A stretch of 64,000 bases of DNA from Vibrio galatheae (GCF_000967545.1 NZ_JXXV01000015.1:36865-100864), one strand, 5' to 3'. Counted from the first letter of the stretch, positions 18,263-26,853 are shown. Numbers and translations: made by a program. The notes: a model not told the origin generated them from the sequence alone.

Positions 18263-18853
18263 CTACCAGTTGCTTAAGTAGTTAGAGAGTAGATTCTCTA
18301 TCAGGACTTTTCCATCAATAGGCTCGGCGGTAAAAAATTTGTCGTCAACACTAAGTAGAGTTATGCCGTGCACGCCCGCCCATAGCACACGACTAGCAGT
18401 GAGAACTTCAGCCTTACTGCGCTGCGGTGCCAAAACCTGAAGAAGTTGTTCGAGCATTGCTGTCATTGAATCAATTCGCTCTTCTTGCCATTTGGGTAAT
18501 TTGTCGCCATTCATATTGTGCTCGAAGATCAATTGCCAGCGATAAGGGTGACGCTGAGCAAAATCATGGTAACAATACGCCAATTCATAGAGAGACGATT
18601 TGGCATCTTTACTTTGTGCAACCACAGATTTTGCTTCACCGGACAGTTCGTCGAGAGTTTGTGCGATGGCGTGGAGTAACAGCAGATTATAGCTACCAAA
18701 AACATTAACCAACGTACTAGGGACATAGCCGATCATGGACGCTATTTTACGTAAGCTCAGGTCATGGTAACTGTTGCTCGCTAAAAACTCTTTTACGGTA
18801 CTGAGTGTGATCGCAATTAGCTGTTCGCGTGTGTGGTCGTTTCTTCGGGCCAT
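18263..18853 (-). CDS. TetR-family transcriptional regulator
   Basis: 196 aa. The N-terminal helix-turn-helix covers about residues 8-55 (EQLIAITLSTVKEF, then DLSLRKIASMIGYVPSTLVNVFGSY). The C-terminal ligand domain has the WHG-type motif (WAGVHGITLL near residue 160) of a TetR subgroup. The first gene of an operon with the MFS-acyltransferase fusion. A palindrome TGAACAATGTTCA lies 18 bp upstream of the start and is the probable operator, giving autorepression. A lipid or fatty-acid ligand is plausible from the partner gene but not shown. Confidence 0.88.
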   Translation of the reverse strand: MARRNDHTREQLIAITLSTVKEFLASNSYHDLSLRKIASMIGYVPSTLVNVFGSYNLLLLHAIAQTLDELSGEAKSVVAQSKDAKSSLYELAYCYHDFAQRHPYRWQLIFEHNMNGDKLPKWQEERIDSMTAMLEQLLQVLAPQRSKAEVLTASRVLWAGVHGITLLSVDDKFFTAEPIDGKVLIENLLSNYLSNW

Positions 18854-18870
18854 GTTGGGTTAATTCAAAA

Positions 18871-18883
18871 TGAACAATGTTCA
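18871..18883. promoter_or_regulatory. probable TetR operator
   Basis: Perfect 6-1-6 palindrome TGAACA-A-TGTTCA, 18 bp upstream of the tetR start codon and flanked by A/T. Placement just ahead of an autoregulated TetR operon is typical. Binding is inferred. Confidence 0.55.
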
Positions 18884-18968
18884 ATATTCTAATTAGCCTC
18901 TACCTCTATCGTCAACCAAAGCCGGGGCAATTTGCAATATTCTGATACATGTATTCACGACGTTTTGG

Positions 18969-18996
18969 TTGATTATAGAGCCGCTACGGTTAGTAT
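18969..18996 (+). promoter_or_regulatory. candidate sigma70 promoter for the Tim44-like gene
   Basis: TTGATT (18969-18974) and TAGTAT (18991-18996) with a 16-bp spacer, about 50 bp before the start at 19048. It is a moderate match, chosen by eye. Confidence 0.35.
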
Positions 18997-19047
18997 AGTT
19001 TGATAACAATAAGTTTATAATCTTGATTGGAACCTCAAAGGAACAAT

Positions 19048-19929
19048 ATGAAACGACTCTTTTCCCTTGTTGCTTTGCTGATGGTCTCTGTAGCGATTAC
19101 GCCAATTGCCGAAGCTAAAAAGTTTGGTGGTGGTAAATCGTTCGGCAAAAGCTTTAAAACAGCGCCTGCACCAAAACAGCAACAACAAAACACCAACACT
19201 ATTGGTAAAGACCAAACGAGCAAAACACAGAGCTCAAGCAAGAAAGGCCTAATGGGCGGATTGCTTGGCGGCTTACTGGCTGGTGGTTTATTAGCGGCTT
19301 TCTTCGGTGGCGCATTTGAAGGCATCCAATTTATGGATATCCTGATCATGGGCTTGATTGCATTTGTTATCTTTAAATTGATGCGCGGCATGCTTGGGGC
19401 GAAGCAAGGTAGTATGAATCAGAATCGCCAACAGCCAGCTTTTGGTGGTTCAGCTCCTAAGTTTGAACAGCCCAATGTTCATAACTTTGAGCAACCACAA
19501 GGTAATGGTGCACAAGCGGGCGGTTTTGGTTTTGGTGCGCAGACAGACGTTCCTCATAACTATCCACCGGGTTTTGACCAAGCGGCTTTTGTTAACGGTT
19601 CTCGTGAGCATTACCGTATTCTGCAAGGGGCTTGGAACCACAATCAGTTGGAGACGATCGAAGAATACGTGTCACCAAGTTTGTACCAAGATTTAAAAGC
19701 GGAACGCGACAAACTTTCAGGTGAACAGCATACTGACGTTATGTATGTAGATGCTGAGATTGTACGTGCCGATTACGACGCATCAAAAGCTCAATTGAGC
19801 CTGCAATTTAGTGGGCGTTACCGCGACGCTGTTGAAGGTATTGAAGAAGACATTACGGATATCTGGCACTTAGAACGCGACCTTACTGCGCCAAATGCGC
19901 CTTGGTTGATTGTCGGTATTCAAGCATAA
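19048..19929 (+). CDS. Tim44-like domain protein, probable membrane-anchored
   Basis: 293 aa. Begins with a signal-like segment (MKRLFSLVALLMVSVAITPIAEA), then a low-complexity Gly/Lys/Gln region (GGGKSFGKSF, PAPKQQQQNTNTIGK), then a Gly/Leu-rich double hydrophobic stretch around residues 75-120. The C-terminal 140 residues form a Tim44-like domain: AAFVNGSREHYRILQGAWNH, IEEYVSPSLYQDLKAERD, and a final DIWHLERDL. In mitochondria this domain binds membranes and presequence translocase; in bacteria its role is not settled. ATG at 19048 has AAAGGAAC upstream and was preferred to 19027. A clear terminator follows. Confidence 0.85.
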   Translation: MKRLFSLVALLMVSVAITPIAEAKKFGGGKSFGKSFKTAPAPKQQQQNTNTIGKDQTSKTQSSSKKGLMGGLLGGLLAGGLLAAFFGGAFEGIQFMDILIMGLIAFVIFKLMRGMLGAKQGSMNQNRQQPAFGGSAPKFEQPNVHNFEQPQGNGAQAGGFGFGAQTDVPHNYPPGFDQAAFVNGSREHYRILQGAWNHNQLETIEEYVSPSLYQDLKAERDKLSGEQHTDVMYVDAEIVRADYDASKAQLSLQFSGRYRDAVEGIEEDITDIWHLERDLTAPNAPWLIVGIQA

Positions 19930-19951
19930 ATTTTGTAGTCAAAAACGATTC

Positions 19952-19979
19952 AACGCCTGAGCTTTGCTCGGGCGTTTTT
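19952..19979 (+). terminator. rho-independent terminator after the Tim44-like gene
   Basis: AACGCCTGAGC-TTT-GCTCGGGCGTT, 11-bp stem with one G-T pair and a T5 run, 22 bp after the stop codon. Confidence 0.9.
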
Positions 19980-20039
19980 GTATTGAGTGTTGAACTGTTA
20001 CACTCCCATGACAAAAACAACGATGAGAAGGTAAGTAAA

Positions 20040-20360
20040 GTGGCTGAATTTAAATATAAAAACCTAACCCAAGCCGAGCAGGACAAATTGGATGCAGCGG
20101 TATTTCGCCGTTTGTTGACACATCTTGATGACAACAAAGATGTACAAAATATTGATTTAATGATCTTGGCGGGCTTTTGCCGCAACTGCTTTAGTAAATG
20201 GTACAACGCAGAAGCACAAGCACAGGGCTTGGAGTTAGATATTGATGATGCTCGTGAGCGTGTATACGGTATGACCTACGATGAGTGGAAGCAAAACCAC
20301 CAACCGAAAGCAACGCCGGAACAATTGGCCGCTTTTGAAGCTCGCCAAAATAAAAAATAG
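20040..20360 (+). CDS. DUF1244 family protein
   Basis: Small cytoplasmic protein of 106 aa in the DUF1244 family. Function is unknown. The hallmark segment is LILAGFCRNCFSKWY, with two conserved Cys (CRNC) around residue 45 and a following YGMTYDEWKQNHQ. GTG at 20040 was chosen because GAGAAGG lies 8 nt upstream and the protein then has family length; the open frame to 19902 runs back through the preceding gene and terminator. Flanked by terminators on both sides, so it is a single-gene unit. Confidence 0.85.
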   Translation: MAEFKYKNLTQAEQDKLDAAVFRRLLTHLDDNKDVQNIDLMILAGFCRNCFSKWYNAEAQAQGLELDIDDARERVYGMTYDEWKQNHQPKATPEQLAAFEARQNKK

Positions 20361-20375
20361 CTCCTCTTTATGCAT

Positions 20376-20404
20376 TAAGCCGCCACTGCGGGCGTGGCGG
20401 CTTA
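20376..20404. terminator. bidirectional terminator between DUF1244 and the cysteine-synthase-like gene
   Basis: TAAGCCGCCAC and GTGGCGGCTTA, an 11-bp perfect stem with a 7-nt loop; GTTTTATTT follows on the plus strand. It sits between two convergent genes and could serve both. Confidence 0.85.
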
Positions 20405-20425
20405 GTTTTATTTATTGGTCTTAAA

Positions 20426-21493
20426 CTAATTGATTTGACCTGTCGCTTCGAATTCTTCAAGTTTGGCGGCGAATGGCTGTAAGTCACCGATGTTTTCGCT
20501 CACCCACTGCGCATTGTAATAGGTGTCTAAGTAGCGATCGCCACTGTCACAGAGTAAGGTGACTATTGAACCTTTTTCGCCGCGCGCTTTCATTTCACTG
20601 GCCAATTGCAGTACACCATAAAGATTGGTGCCAGTAGAGGCTCCGACTTTACGGCCAAGAATTTTTTCTAGCCAATGAGCGGTCGCGACGGATGCCGCAT
20701 CTGGTATTGTGCGCATCTCATCGACGACGCCAGGAATAAAACTAGGTTCAACACGTGGGCGTCCAATACCTTCAATTTTGCTTCCGCTATCGATTGTGAG
20801 TTGCTTGTTTCCCGTTTTAAAGTATTCATGGAACACTGAGTTTTCTGGGTCAACAACACATAGCTTGGTATCGTGCTTTTGGTAACGAATAAAACGACCT
20901 ATTGTGGCAGAAGTCCCGCCTGTTCCAGGGCTCATGACTACCCAAGCTGGAATCGGGTGATCTTCCCTCTCCATCTGACTGAAAATAGAGTTAGCAATGT
21001 TATTGTTGCCACGCCAGTCTGTAGCACGTTCCGCGTAGGTAAATTGATCCATGTAGTGGCCATTAAGCTCATGGGCTAAGCGCATTGATTCAGCGTAGAT
21101 CTGATCGGAACGCTCCACTAAATGAGCCTGACCACCATAAAATTCAATCTGCTCAATTTTCTTACGAGCGGTGCACTTTGGCATCACTGCAATGAAGGGT
21201 AACCCCAGCAGGCGTGCAAAGTAGGCTTCAGAGACTGCCGTGCTACCTGATGAGGACTCTATGATGGTGGTTTCCGGGCCAACCCAGCCATTACATATGG
21301 CGTAAAGGAAAAGTGAGCGTGCTAGACGATGTTTTAGAGAACCTGTCGGGTGCGTACTTTCATCTTTTAGATAAATATCAATGCCAGTGACACTTGGAAG
21401 GTCGAGCTTGATTAAGTGGGTATCGGCACTGCGTTGATAATCGGCTTCTATCTTACGTACAGCGCTGTTAATCCATTGATGATCAGTACACAT
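20426..21493 (-). CDS. PLP-dependent cysteine synthase/desulfhydrase-family enzyme
   Basis: Fold-type II PLP enzyme of 355 aa related to cysteine synthase and cystathionine beta-synthase. Seen: [16 protein letters not shown] with the PLP Lys in the SLKHR position, [17 protein letters not shown] (asparagine/substrate loop, here with Ser-Gly-Ser-Thr), [17 protein letters not shown] (phosphate-binding Gly-Thr-Gly-Gly-Thr) and [15 protein letters not shown] near the C terminus. It is longer than CysK (about 320 aa). It is divergent from an Lrp/AsnC-type regulator. Such pairs are known in cysteine-inducible cysteine breakdown, so a desulfhydrase role is as likely as synthesis. The direction of the reaction cannot be read from sequence. 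Confidence 0.82.
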   Translation of the reverse strand: MCTDHQWINSAVRKIEADYQRSADTHLIKLDLPSVTGIDIYLKDESTHPTGSLKHRLARSLFLYAICNGWVGPETTIIESSSGSTAVSEAYFARLLGLPFIAVMPKCTARKKIEQIEFYGGQAHLVERSDQIYAESMRLAHELNGHYMDQFTYAERATDWRGNNNIANSIFSQMEREDHPIPAWVVMSPGTGGTSATIGRFIRYQKHDTKLCVVDPENSVFHEYFKTGNKQLTIDSGSKIEGIGRPRVEPSFIPGVVDEMRTIPDAASVATAHWLEKILGRKVGASTGTNLYGVLQLASEMKARGEKGSIVTLLCDSGDRYLDTYYNAQWVSENIGDLQPFAAKLEEFEATGQIN

Positions 21494-21613
21494 TGAGGTT
21501 TTCTCCTTAGAATCGTTATAAGGTTAATTTAACTATTGATAGGGAGAAAAGCTTTGCTATTTTTATTGCAGTTTGGTTAATTTGTAGAAAGTTTTTCTCT
21601 AAAAGGTCATGTT

Positions 21614-22087
21614 GTGGATATGGAGTTTGATAAGATAGATCGAAAATTGCTCAATTTACTGCAAGGTGATGCAACTTTGTCACTCTCGGAGTTGGCAGAA
21701 GCAGTCAACCTAACTACGACACCGTGTTGGAAGCGATTGAAGAAACTTGAAGACGCTGGCGTGATTCAAAAGCGCGTGGCATTGCTTAGTCCAGAAAAGT
21801 TAGATCTCTCTTTTACCGCGTTTGTAATGATTAAAACCAGTGATCACTCCCATGAATGGTATAGCCAATTTGTCTCAACCGCGAGTGAGTTTCCTGAGGT
21901 TATGGAGTTTTACCGGATGGCAGGGGAGTATGATTACATGATGAAAGTGTTGGTTAAAGACATGCCATGTTTTGACCGATTCTATAAAAAGCTGGTTAAC
22001 TCTGTAGCTGGGATTTCGAACGTGACCTCAACTTTTGCCATGGAGCCGCTTAAGTACACCACGGCTCTTCCTATATGCACAAGCTAG
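21614..22087 (+). CDS. Lrp/AsnC-family regulator (DecR/YbaO-like)
   Basis: 157 aa. N-terminal helix-turn-helix ([25 protein letters not shown], then [16 protein letters not shown]) and C-terminal RAM ligand domain ([18 protein letters not shown]). The TTPCWKR variant is the signature of the subgroup that includes E. coli DecR (YbaO), which responds to cysteine. It lies divergent to the cysteine-synthase-like gene 120 bp away, so it probably activates that gene when cysteine is high. Start: GTG at 21614 has AAGG at good spacing; ATG at 21620 is a near alternative. Confidence 0.87.
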   Translation: MDMEFDKIDRKLLNLLQGDATLSLSELAEAVNLTTTPCWKRLKKLEDAGVIQKRVALLSPEKLDLSFTAFVMIKTSDHSHEWYSQFVSTASEFPEVMEFYRMAGEYDYMMKVLVKDMPCFDRFYKKLVNSVAGISNVTSTFAMEPLKYTTALPICTS

Positions 22088-22096
22088 GAAGAGCCG
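22062..22096. terminator. hairpin at the convergent end of the Lrp-like gene and tesB
   Basis: CGGCTCTTCCTA and its exact complement form a 12-bp stem with an 11-nt loop. It overlaps the last codons of the regulator gene. There is no strong T-run on either side, so efficiency is uncertain. Confidence 0.5.
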
Positions 22097-22106
22097 CATT
22101 ACCGTT

Positions 22107-22967
22107 TTACTCGGTAAATCGCATCACGCCTTCTTGTACGGCTGAAGCGACCAAATCACCGTTGCGGTTATAAATTTCACCGCGAACTAGACCCCGAGTA
22201 TTACTTGCGGTTGGGCTCTCGATGACGTATAGCAGCCACTCATCCATCTTGAATGGGCGATGGAACCAGATCGAGTGGTCGATTGTTGCTACTTGGAATT
22301 TGGGCGTCATTAATGAGACGCCATGAGGATGCAAAGCCGTGACTAAGAACCCCCAATCAGAAGCGTACCCTAACATGTATTGGTGGATGAGTTGATTGTC
22401 GGGCATCTCACCGTTGGCACGAATCCATAGATATTGTTTGGGCTCAACTTTGTCTGGTTTAAGGGGATTAACTACGGTTACAGGACGCATCTCAATTGGC
22501 TTTTCACCACAGAACGTTTTCTTTAGCTTCGCTGGTAATAAGTGAGCGATATTTTCGGCAAGTTCAGACTCCGAAGCGAAATTTTCCGGCTCTGGGATAT
22601 TAGGCATAGTGTTTTGATGCTCAAAGCCAGGCGCTTCACCATGATATGAGGCGGTTAAATAGAATATCGGACGACCGTTCTGAATGGCTTTCACTCGACG
22701 CGTAGAAAAGCTGCGCCCATCACGCAGGTTTTCTACGTCATAAATGATTGGCTTTTCTGGATCACCAGGGTAGAGGAAGTAACTGTGAAAAGAGTGTACG
22801 GTGCGATCTTCAGCTACGGTATAGCGCGCAGCAGATAAGGCTTGGCCGATTACTTGACCTCCGTAGACCTGTGGTAGACCCAAATTTTCACTTTGACCGC
22901 GAAACAGGCCCTCTTCCAGTTTCTCCAATTGAAGTAAGTTCAGTAACTCACTGAGTGGTTTACTCAT
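22107..22967 (-). CDS. tesB: acyl-CoA thioesterase II TesB
   Basis: Double hot-dog thioesterase of 286 aa, the E. coli TesB length, hydrolysing medium- and long-chain acyl-CoA. Seen: [23 protein letters not shown] near the N terminus, [10 protein letters not shown], and the catalytic triad: Asp in TIDHSIWFH (about residue 205), Thr in [11 protein letters not shown], and Gln in SAVQEGVMR near the end. In E. coli and Vibrio the neighbours are ybaY and atl, as here. ATG at 22967 begins [20 protein letters not shown], the normal TesB start. Confidence 0.95.
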   Translation of the reverse strand: MSKPLSELLNLLQLEKLEEGLFRGQSENLGLPQVYGGQVIGQALSAARYTVAEDRTVHSFHSYFLYPGDPEKPIIYDVENLRDGRSFSTRRVKAIQNGRPIFYLTASYHGEAPGFEHQNTMPNIPEPENFASESELAENIAHLLPAKLKKTFCGEKPIEMRPVTVVNPLKPDKVEPKQYLWIRANGEMPDNQLIHQYMLGYASDWGFLVTALHPHGVSLMTPKFQVATIDHSIWFHRPFKMDEWLLYVIESPTASNTRGLVRGEIYNRNGDLVASAVQEGVMRFTE

Positions 22968-23097
22968 TTTCTCTACCTTTAATCTCTTTAATTCTTGGCA
23001 TTTTACTCAGTTTACGGGCAAATAAAACTTTTGTTTGGATCTCATGCCAGTGCAAATTCAATATGGTTAAAGTCTTGTCAATAATCATCGAATTGCA

Positions 23098-23127
23098 ATG
23101 ACAATTATAATTGAGCGTGCTTATAAT
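23098..23127 (+). promoter_or_regulatory. candidate sigma70 promoter for ybaY
   Basis: ATGACA (23098-23103) and TATAAT (23122-23127) with an 18-bp spacer; the predicted RNA start is about 25 nt before the ybaY start codon. Five of six and six of six matches to consensus. Confidence 0.5.
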
Positions 23128-23158
23128 TCGGTTAAATATATCGGTTTAAGAGAGTCTT

Positions 23159-23584
23159 ATGAAGAAGGGTGTTGTTTTTTCCGCTTTAGCGCTAATAGGA
23201 TTACTACTGGTTGGTTGTCAATCTGCACCGCCTACGCACACACAAAATCAAGTGGAAACGATCTCAGGTACATTAGTTTATAGAGAGCGTATCGCTTTAC
23301 CACCAGACGCAATGGTGACTGTGGTTCTACAAGACGTGTCTTTGGCTGATGCACCAGCAAAAGTGATTGCCAAACATAAATTTGAAACTAACGGTGCTCA
23401 AGTTCCTTTGGCATTTGATCTCGCTTACCGAACAGACAAAATAAATCCGCGTCATCGTTATAGTGTGAGTGCGAGAATTGAAATTGGGGGGCAACTGCAT
23501 TTTATTACGGATACGTCTTACCCAGTCATCACTGACTCAGAAAGTACCGACAAAATTAATTTACGCCTCGTCGGGGTAAATTAA
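23159..23584 (+). CDS. ybaY: YbaY-family outer-membrane lipoprotein
   Basis: Lipoprotein of 141 aa. The signal peptide ends in a lipobox, LLVGC, with Cys at about residue 20. The mature part is a YbaY/META-like beta fold seen in the motifs SGTLVYRERIALPPDAMVTVVL and VPLAFDLAYRTDKINPRHRYSVSARIE. The residue after the Cys is Gln, so the sorting rule predicts outer-membrane location. Molecular role is unknown. Same neighbours as in E. coli (tesB, atl, ffs). The Shine-Dalgarno is AGAG 4 nt upstream. Confidence 0.88.
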   Translation: MKKGVVFSALALIGLLLVGCQSAPPTHTQNQVETISGTLVYRERIALPPDAMVTVVLQDVSLADAPAKVIAKHKFETNGAQVPLAFDLAYRTDKINPRHRYSVSARIEIGGQLHFITDTSYPVITDSESTDKINLRLVGVN

Positions 23585-23596
23585 TCAATGTTATTC

Positions 23597-23618
23597 ATGG
23601 CAGCTTCAGGGCTGCCAT
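23597..23618. terminator. stem-loop between convergent ybaY and atl
   Basis: ATGGCAGC-TTCAGG-GCTGCCAT, 8-bp stem overlapping the 3' end of atl. No T-run; weak call. Confidence 0.4.
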
Positions 23619-23908
23619 CGATAGATCCTTAATTTGATTTTTCCATCATTGGTTACTTCTACCCCTTCGTTAATTAAGGCTTGTCGTTGACGAACCAAAC
23701 CCTCTCCTTTAAGCGAAATTCGGCCCTGACTATTGATAACGCGAAACCAAGGTAACTTGCTGTCATTAGGTAAATTCCCTAACGCTTTACCCACATGACG
23801 GGCATAGCCGGGATAACCTGCTAATTTTGCGATCTCTCCGTAAGTACTGACTTTTCCAGAAGGAATTTGGTGAATTACAGCAAAGATTTGCATTAAAAAC
23901 TGGTCCAT
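23606..23908 (-). CDS. atl: alkyltransferase-like protein Atl (MGMT family, no active-site Cys)
   Basis: DNA-binding protein of 100 aa related to the C-terminal domain of O6-alkylguanine-DNA alkyltransferase. The active-site motif, normally PCHRV, reads PWFRVI here, so the acceptor Cys is a Trp. This defines the ATL class, which binds O6-alkylguanine and flags it for nucleotide excision repair rather than repairing it. Other motifs seen: IPSGKVSTYGEIAKLAGYPG and ARHVGKALGNLP (helix-turn-helix with the arginine finger). Convergent with ybaY, as in E. coli. Confidence 0.92.
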   Translation of the reverse strand: MDQFLMQIFAVIHQIPSGKVSTYGEIAKLAGYPGYARHVGKALGNLPNDSKLPWFRVINSQGRISLKGEGLVRQRQALINEGVEVTNDGKIKLRIYRWQP

Positions 23909-23957
23909 AATGTGTGTGTCCTAGTACAAATTTCCAAGGAATGGATAAGGAGAGGGC

Positions 23958-24698
23958 ATGGTATTTTCTACATTTCAATTCTTAGTGACAACCTTGCTTG
24001 CCGTGGTTTGTGCGCGAGCTATCAGCCTGAGTGAAGGCGATATTCCCGTCTTAGCCCTAGTTATTCCCGCGCTGTGGTTTTTTCCGCAAGGAGGCATTGT
24101 CGGTCTTGTCTTAATGGCTGCCATGACCAGTTATGGCTTAACCTTGCCGTATCAGCCTATCACACTTTCCGTCAGCTTATGGGTATTGTTCCCACTCTTG
24201 ATGGTTGCTTTCTCTAAACGCAGTAGTCTTGGGGTTGTTCTAACCAGCTTTTTAATCCTCTCCACGTTAATGGTTGGAATCATGGTGACTCAGGCCGGAG
24301 GTAAATTAGCGGGCCAACCCGTAGTGACGCTTGTGCAAACCATTGCGGTCATTGTTATTTGGTGGGCAGCCTCCCATTGGAAACCTTCCAATAAACATAG
24401 TTGGTGGGCACTTGGCCTAATTTTACCCTTGTGGATGGCAGATTTTTCATCTGCAGCTCTGGTCGCTTTATGTATCACGGGGATCATGGCCTCGATGGAA
24501 AGTTTGTCTAAGTTGAATACGTTCCGCTGGAGTAAGTTACTGTGTTGGACCTTGCCTACCGTTGGCTTTGCTGCTCTTGTGGTGACACCAAGTATCGAGG
24601 TGCCTAATCCGGTGTTTGTTGTATGGATATGTTTGCTAGGCACGGCATGGATGACCGACTATATCCTACGCAGTGTCGAAGAGAATCAAGATATATAA
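23958..24698 (+). CDS. integral membrane protein, function unknown
   Basis: 246 aa, strongly hydrophobic with about eight predicted transmembrane segments and no recognised catalytic motif. Notable short features are LSEGDIPVLALVIPALWFFPQGG near the N terminus and LPLWMADFSSAALVALC in the second half. It stands 145 bp upstream of cdgH on the same strand, and I recall the same pairing in V. cholerae (VC1066-VC1067), so a functional or transcriptional link with c-di-GMP signalling is possible. Codon use and composition look like the neighbours. I cannot assign a function. Confidence 0.75.
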   Translation: MVFSTFQFLVTTLLAVVCARAISLSEGDIPVLALVIPALWFFPQGGIVGLVLMAAMTSYGLTLPYQPITLSVSLWVLFPLLMVAFSKRSSLGVVLTSFLILSTLMVGIMVTQAGGKLAGQPVVTLVQTIAVIVIWWAASHWKPSNKHSWWALGLILPLWMADFSSAALVALCITGIMASMESLSKLNTFRWSKLLCWTLPTVGFAALVVTPSIEVPNPVFVVWICLLGTAWMTDYILRSVEENQDI

Positions 24699-24843
24699 GC
24701 GCCTTATCACACAGGTTGTTTAGCAAGCTTGGCATATGTAACTGGTTGTGTCAGAATCGCGCGATATTTGCTTATTTAGGTCAACGGATGGCATTGCAAG
24801 CAAATAACGGCTTCGATGACGATTAAAAGGATTTACCAGCGGC

Positions 24844-26853
24844 ATGGCGCATTTTTGGCGAACGTCTTTACTGATTATTTGTTTCATTTGTGCACCTAGT
24901 GCCATGAGTCGAGACGTTTATAAAGTTGGCATCGAGGCTGACGACTTTGTTTCTCAAATCCTCTTCGACGAAGTGTCACAGCGATTTGACCTCGACATTG
25001 AATATGTTTATTACCCAAGCTTTGGTGACATACTCAAAGCGGTCGAATTGGGCGAAATGGATTTTGCTGCCAATGTTACTTATACGCCTGAACGTGAGCG
25101 CTTCTTCGACTTCTCCAGCCCAACAAATATTGAATACACCTACTTATATAGCCAAAGTAATGCCACTCTAGAGTCAGCCCAAACTATAGGGATTCCGCAC
25201 GGAACAATATATGGAGACCTTATCGCCAAAAACTATCCGCATATTACCCAAATTGAATATAGTGGCCATGCTCAAGCGCGTAAATTGCTCGAAAGCCAGT
25301 CGGTTGACGGCGTCGTGGATGCGATCAACCAACTAAAGCCGATGCTACTCGCCGGGTTTGATGCTCAGCTACTCAACAACCAGATCTCCATTAAGCCCGT
25401 TTCTATTATCGCGCCTAAAAGTACTCATCAAGACTTATTGCAAAATATTGAGTCATACATTCATAGTGCAGAAATTCAAAAACGACTACGCGAATCGGTA
25501 AAGCAGTATCAATTCGATCTGCGACAACAAGCGTTACGTCAGTCAGTAATAGATAGCGGTATTAACATCAATCGTGACTATCGTGTCAAATTACATAATG
25601 TTGGCCAGTATGCAGAGTATCGCGATAACGGCGAAATACATGGCATTAGTGCTGATGTTGTCCTGCAGGCATGTGACATCTTGCTACTAAAATGCCAGGT
25701 AACTAGTGATGCAAACGAAACTTGGGAAAACATGTACCAAGACTTGGTAGAAAAACGAATTGATATCTTGGCACCTATTGTCATATCGGAGCAACGTAAG
25801 GCTCTGATTGAGTTCAGCAAACCGTACTATTTTCCCCAAGCTATCATGATAAAACGTGAAGGCTATAAAGACGGTGTTTATAGCAATGTTTCAGAGTTAA
25901 TTGTCGAAGAAATCGGAGTGATGAAAGAAGATTTCTTTGAGAGTTTGCTTGCGCAGTTGTTACCAAATAAAGCGTTAAAATCGTACCAAAGTACTGACGA
26001 ACTATATCAGGCTCTGCTTGATGGTGACATCAGTTACATGGCCATAAGCCGAGCTAATTTTAATAAGATGATGCGTGACTCAAGTGATGTTATTCCGTTG
26101 GAAGAAGACACGTCGATTGGTCAATTCTACCAGTCTAATATCGCGATTGGGTTTGCTAAAAATAAGCTAGGAGCAACATTAGCCCCTCTGTTTAACAGAG
26201 CGATCAAAATAATCGATACCAATACCATCATTGCGCAATACGACTACCAGCCAAATTGGAAGGAAACCTTACAGGCAGAGAAGGTGTTCTCTCGCTATAG
26301 CCTAATACTGTTTTTGCTGGTACTGTGCGGCCTGATTTTGGTAGCAATGTATCTGCACAGCCAATCCAACACCGATCCTTTAACTCGAATGAAAAATCGT
26401 CGAGCGATGCATCAGAAATACCGCAGTGGTGTCAACGCAGATGCGACTGTGGTCTACTTAGACATTAACCGCTTTAAACGCATCAATGACAGTTACGGCC
26501 ATGAAATCGGCGATCAGGTTCTTAAATGCGTGGCAAGTCATATTGAACGTGTGTGGAGTGGAAGAGGATATCGCATTGGTGGCGATGAGTTCATATTGAT
26601 CAGTAAGATTGAACGCTCTCGATTGGCAGAGATATGTACCGAACTCAGAACTATACCGTTTGTTTCAAATGACCATCAACTCACGTTTGATATTTCAATT
26701 GCCATTGGTCTTTCATTGCCAAGGCGCTCCTTCATGACCTTACAAGAGGTTCTAAACGAAGCAGATGAAGCCATGTATCAGCATAAACATCGCTCAAAGC
26801 ACTCCGCAAATGAAGAGATTCATGCTGACAAAAACATCCTTTACTTCAATTAA
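24844..26853 (+). CDS. cdgH: CdgH-like diguanylate cyclase with tandem periplasmic solute-binding domains
   Basis: 669 aa. Signal peptide at residues 1-22; two bacterial extracellular solute-binding (SBP family 3) domains at about 28-225 and 245-475 (KVGIEADDFVSQILFDEV, MDFAANVTYTPERERFFDF; then VGQYAEYRDNGEIHGISADVV, ERI-type motif LVEKRIDILAPIVISEQR). A single transmembrane helix lies at about 488-508 and a GGDEF domain at 515-660. The signature RIGGDEFILIS is intact, so cyclase activity is expected. The RxxD inhibitory site just before GGDEF is absent (sequence is VWSGRGYRI). V. cholerae CdgH (VC1067) has this domain order and neighbourhood; ligand there is reported as an amino acid, so an arginine-type ligand is plausible but not shown here. 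Confidence 0.88.
   Translation: MAHFWRTSLLIICFICAPSAMSRDVYKVGIEADDFVSQILFDEVSQRFDLDIEYVYYPSFGDILKAVELGEMDFAANVTYTPERERFFDFSSPTNIEYTYLYSQSNATLESAQTIGIPHGTIYGDLIAKNYPHITQIEYSGHAQARKLLESQSVDGVVDAINQLKPMLLAGFDAQLLNNQISIKPVSIIAPKSTHQDLLQNIESYIHSAEIQKRLRESVKQYQFDLRQQALRQSVIDSGININRDYRVKLHNVGQYAEYRDNGEIHGISADVVLQACDILLLKCQVTSDANETWENMYQDLVEKRIDILAPIVISEQRKALIEFSKPYYFPQAIMIKREGYKDGVYSNVSELIVEEIGVMKEDFFESLLAQLLPNKALKSYQSTDELYQALLDGDISYMAISRANFNKMMRDSSDVIPLEEDTSIGQFYQSNIAIGFAKNKLGATLAPLFNRAIKIIDTNTIIAQYDYQPNWKETLQAEKVFSRYSLILFLLVLCGLILVAMYLHSQSNTDPLTRMKNRRAMHQKYRSGVNADATVVYLDINRFKRINDSYGHEIGDQVLKCVASHIERVWSGRGYRIGGDEFILISKIERSRLAEICTELRTIPFVSNDHQLTFDISIAIGLSLPRRSFMTLQEVLNEADEAMYQHKHRSKHSANEEIHADKNILYFN

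Noticed and set aside
18263..18853. TetR gene as a FabR or UltR homologue
   Set aside because: The helix-turn-helix and C-terminal WHG-type domain do not let me name it; the partner gene alone is not enough.
19902..20039. N-terminal extension of the DUF1244 frame
   Set aside because: It runs through the Tim44-like gene's 3' end and its terminator; GTG at 20040 has GAGAAGG and fits family length.
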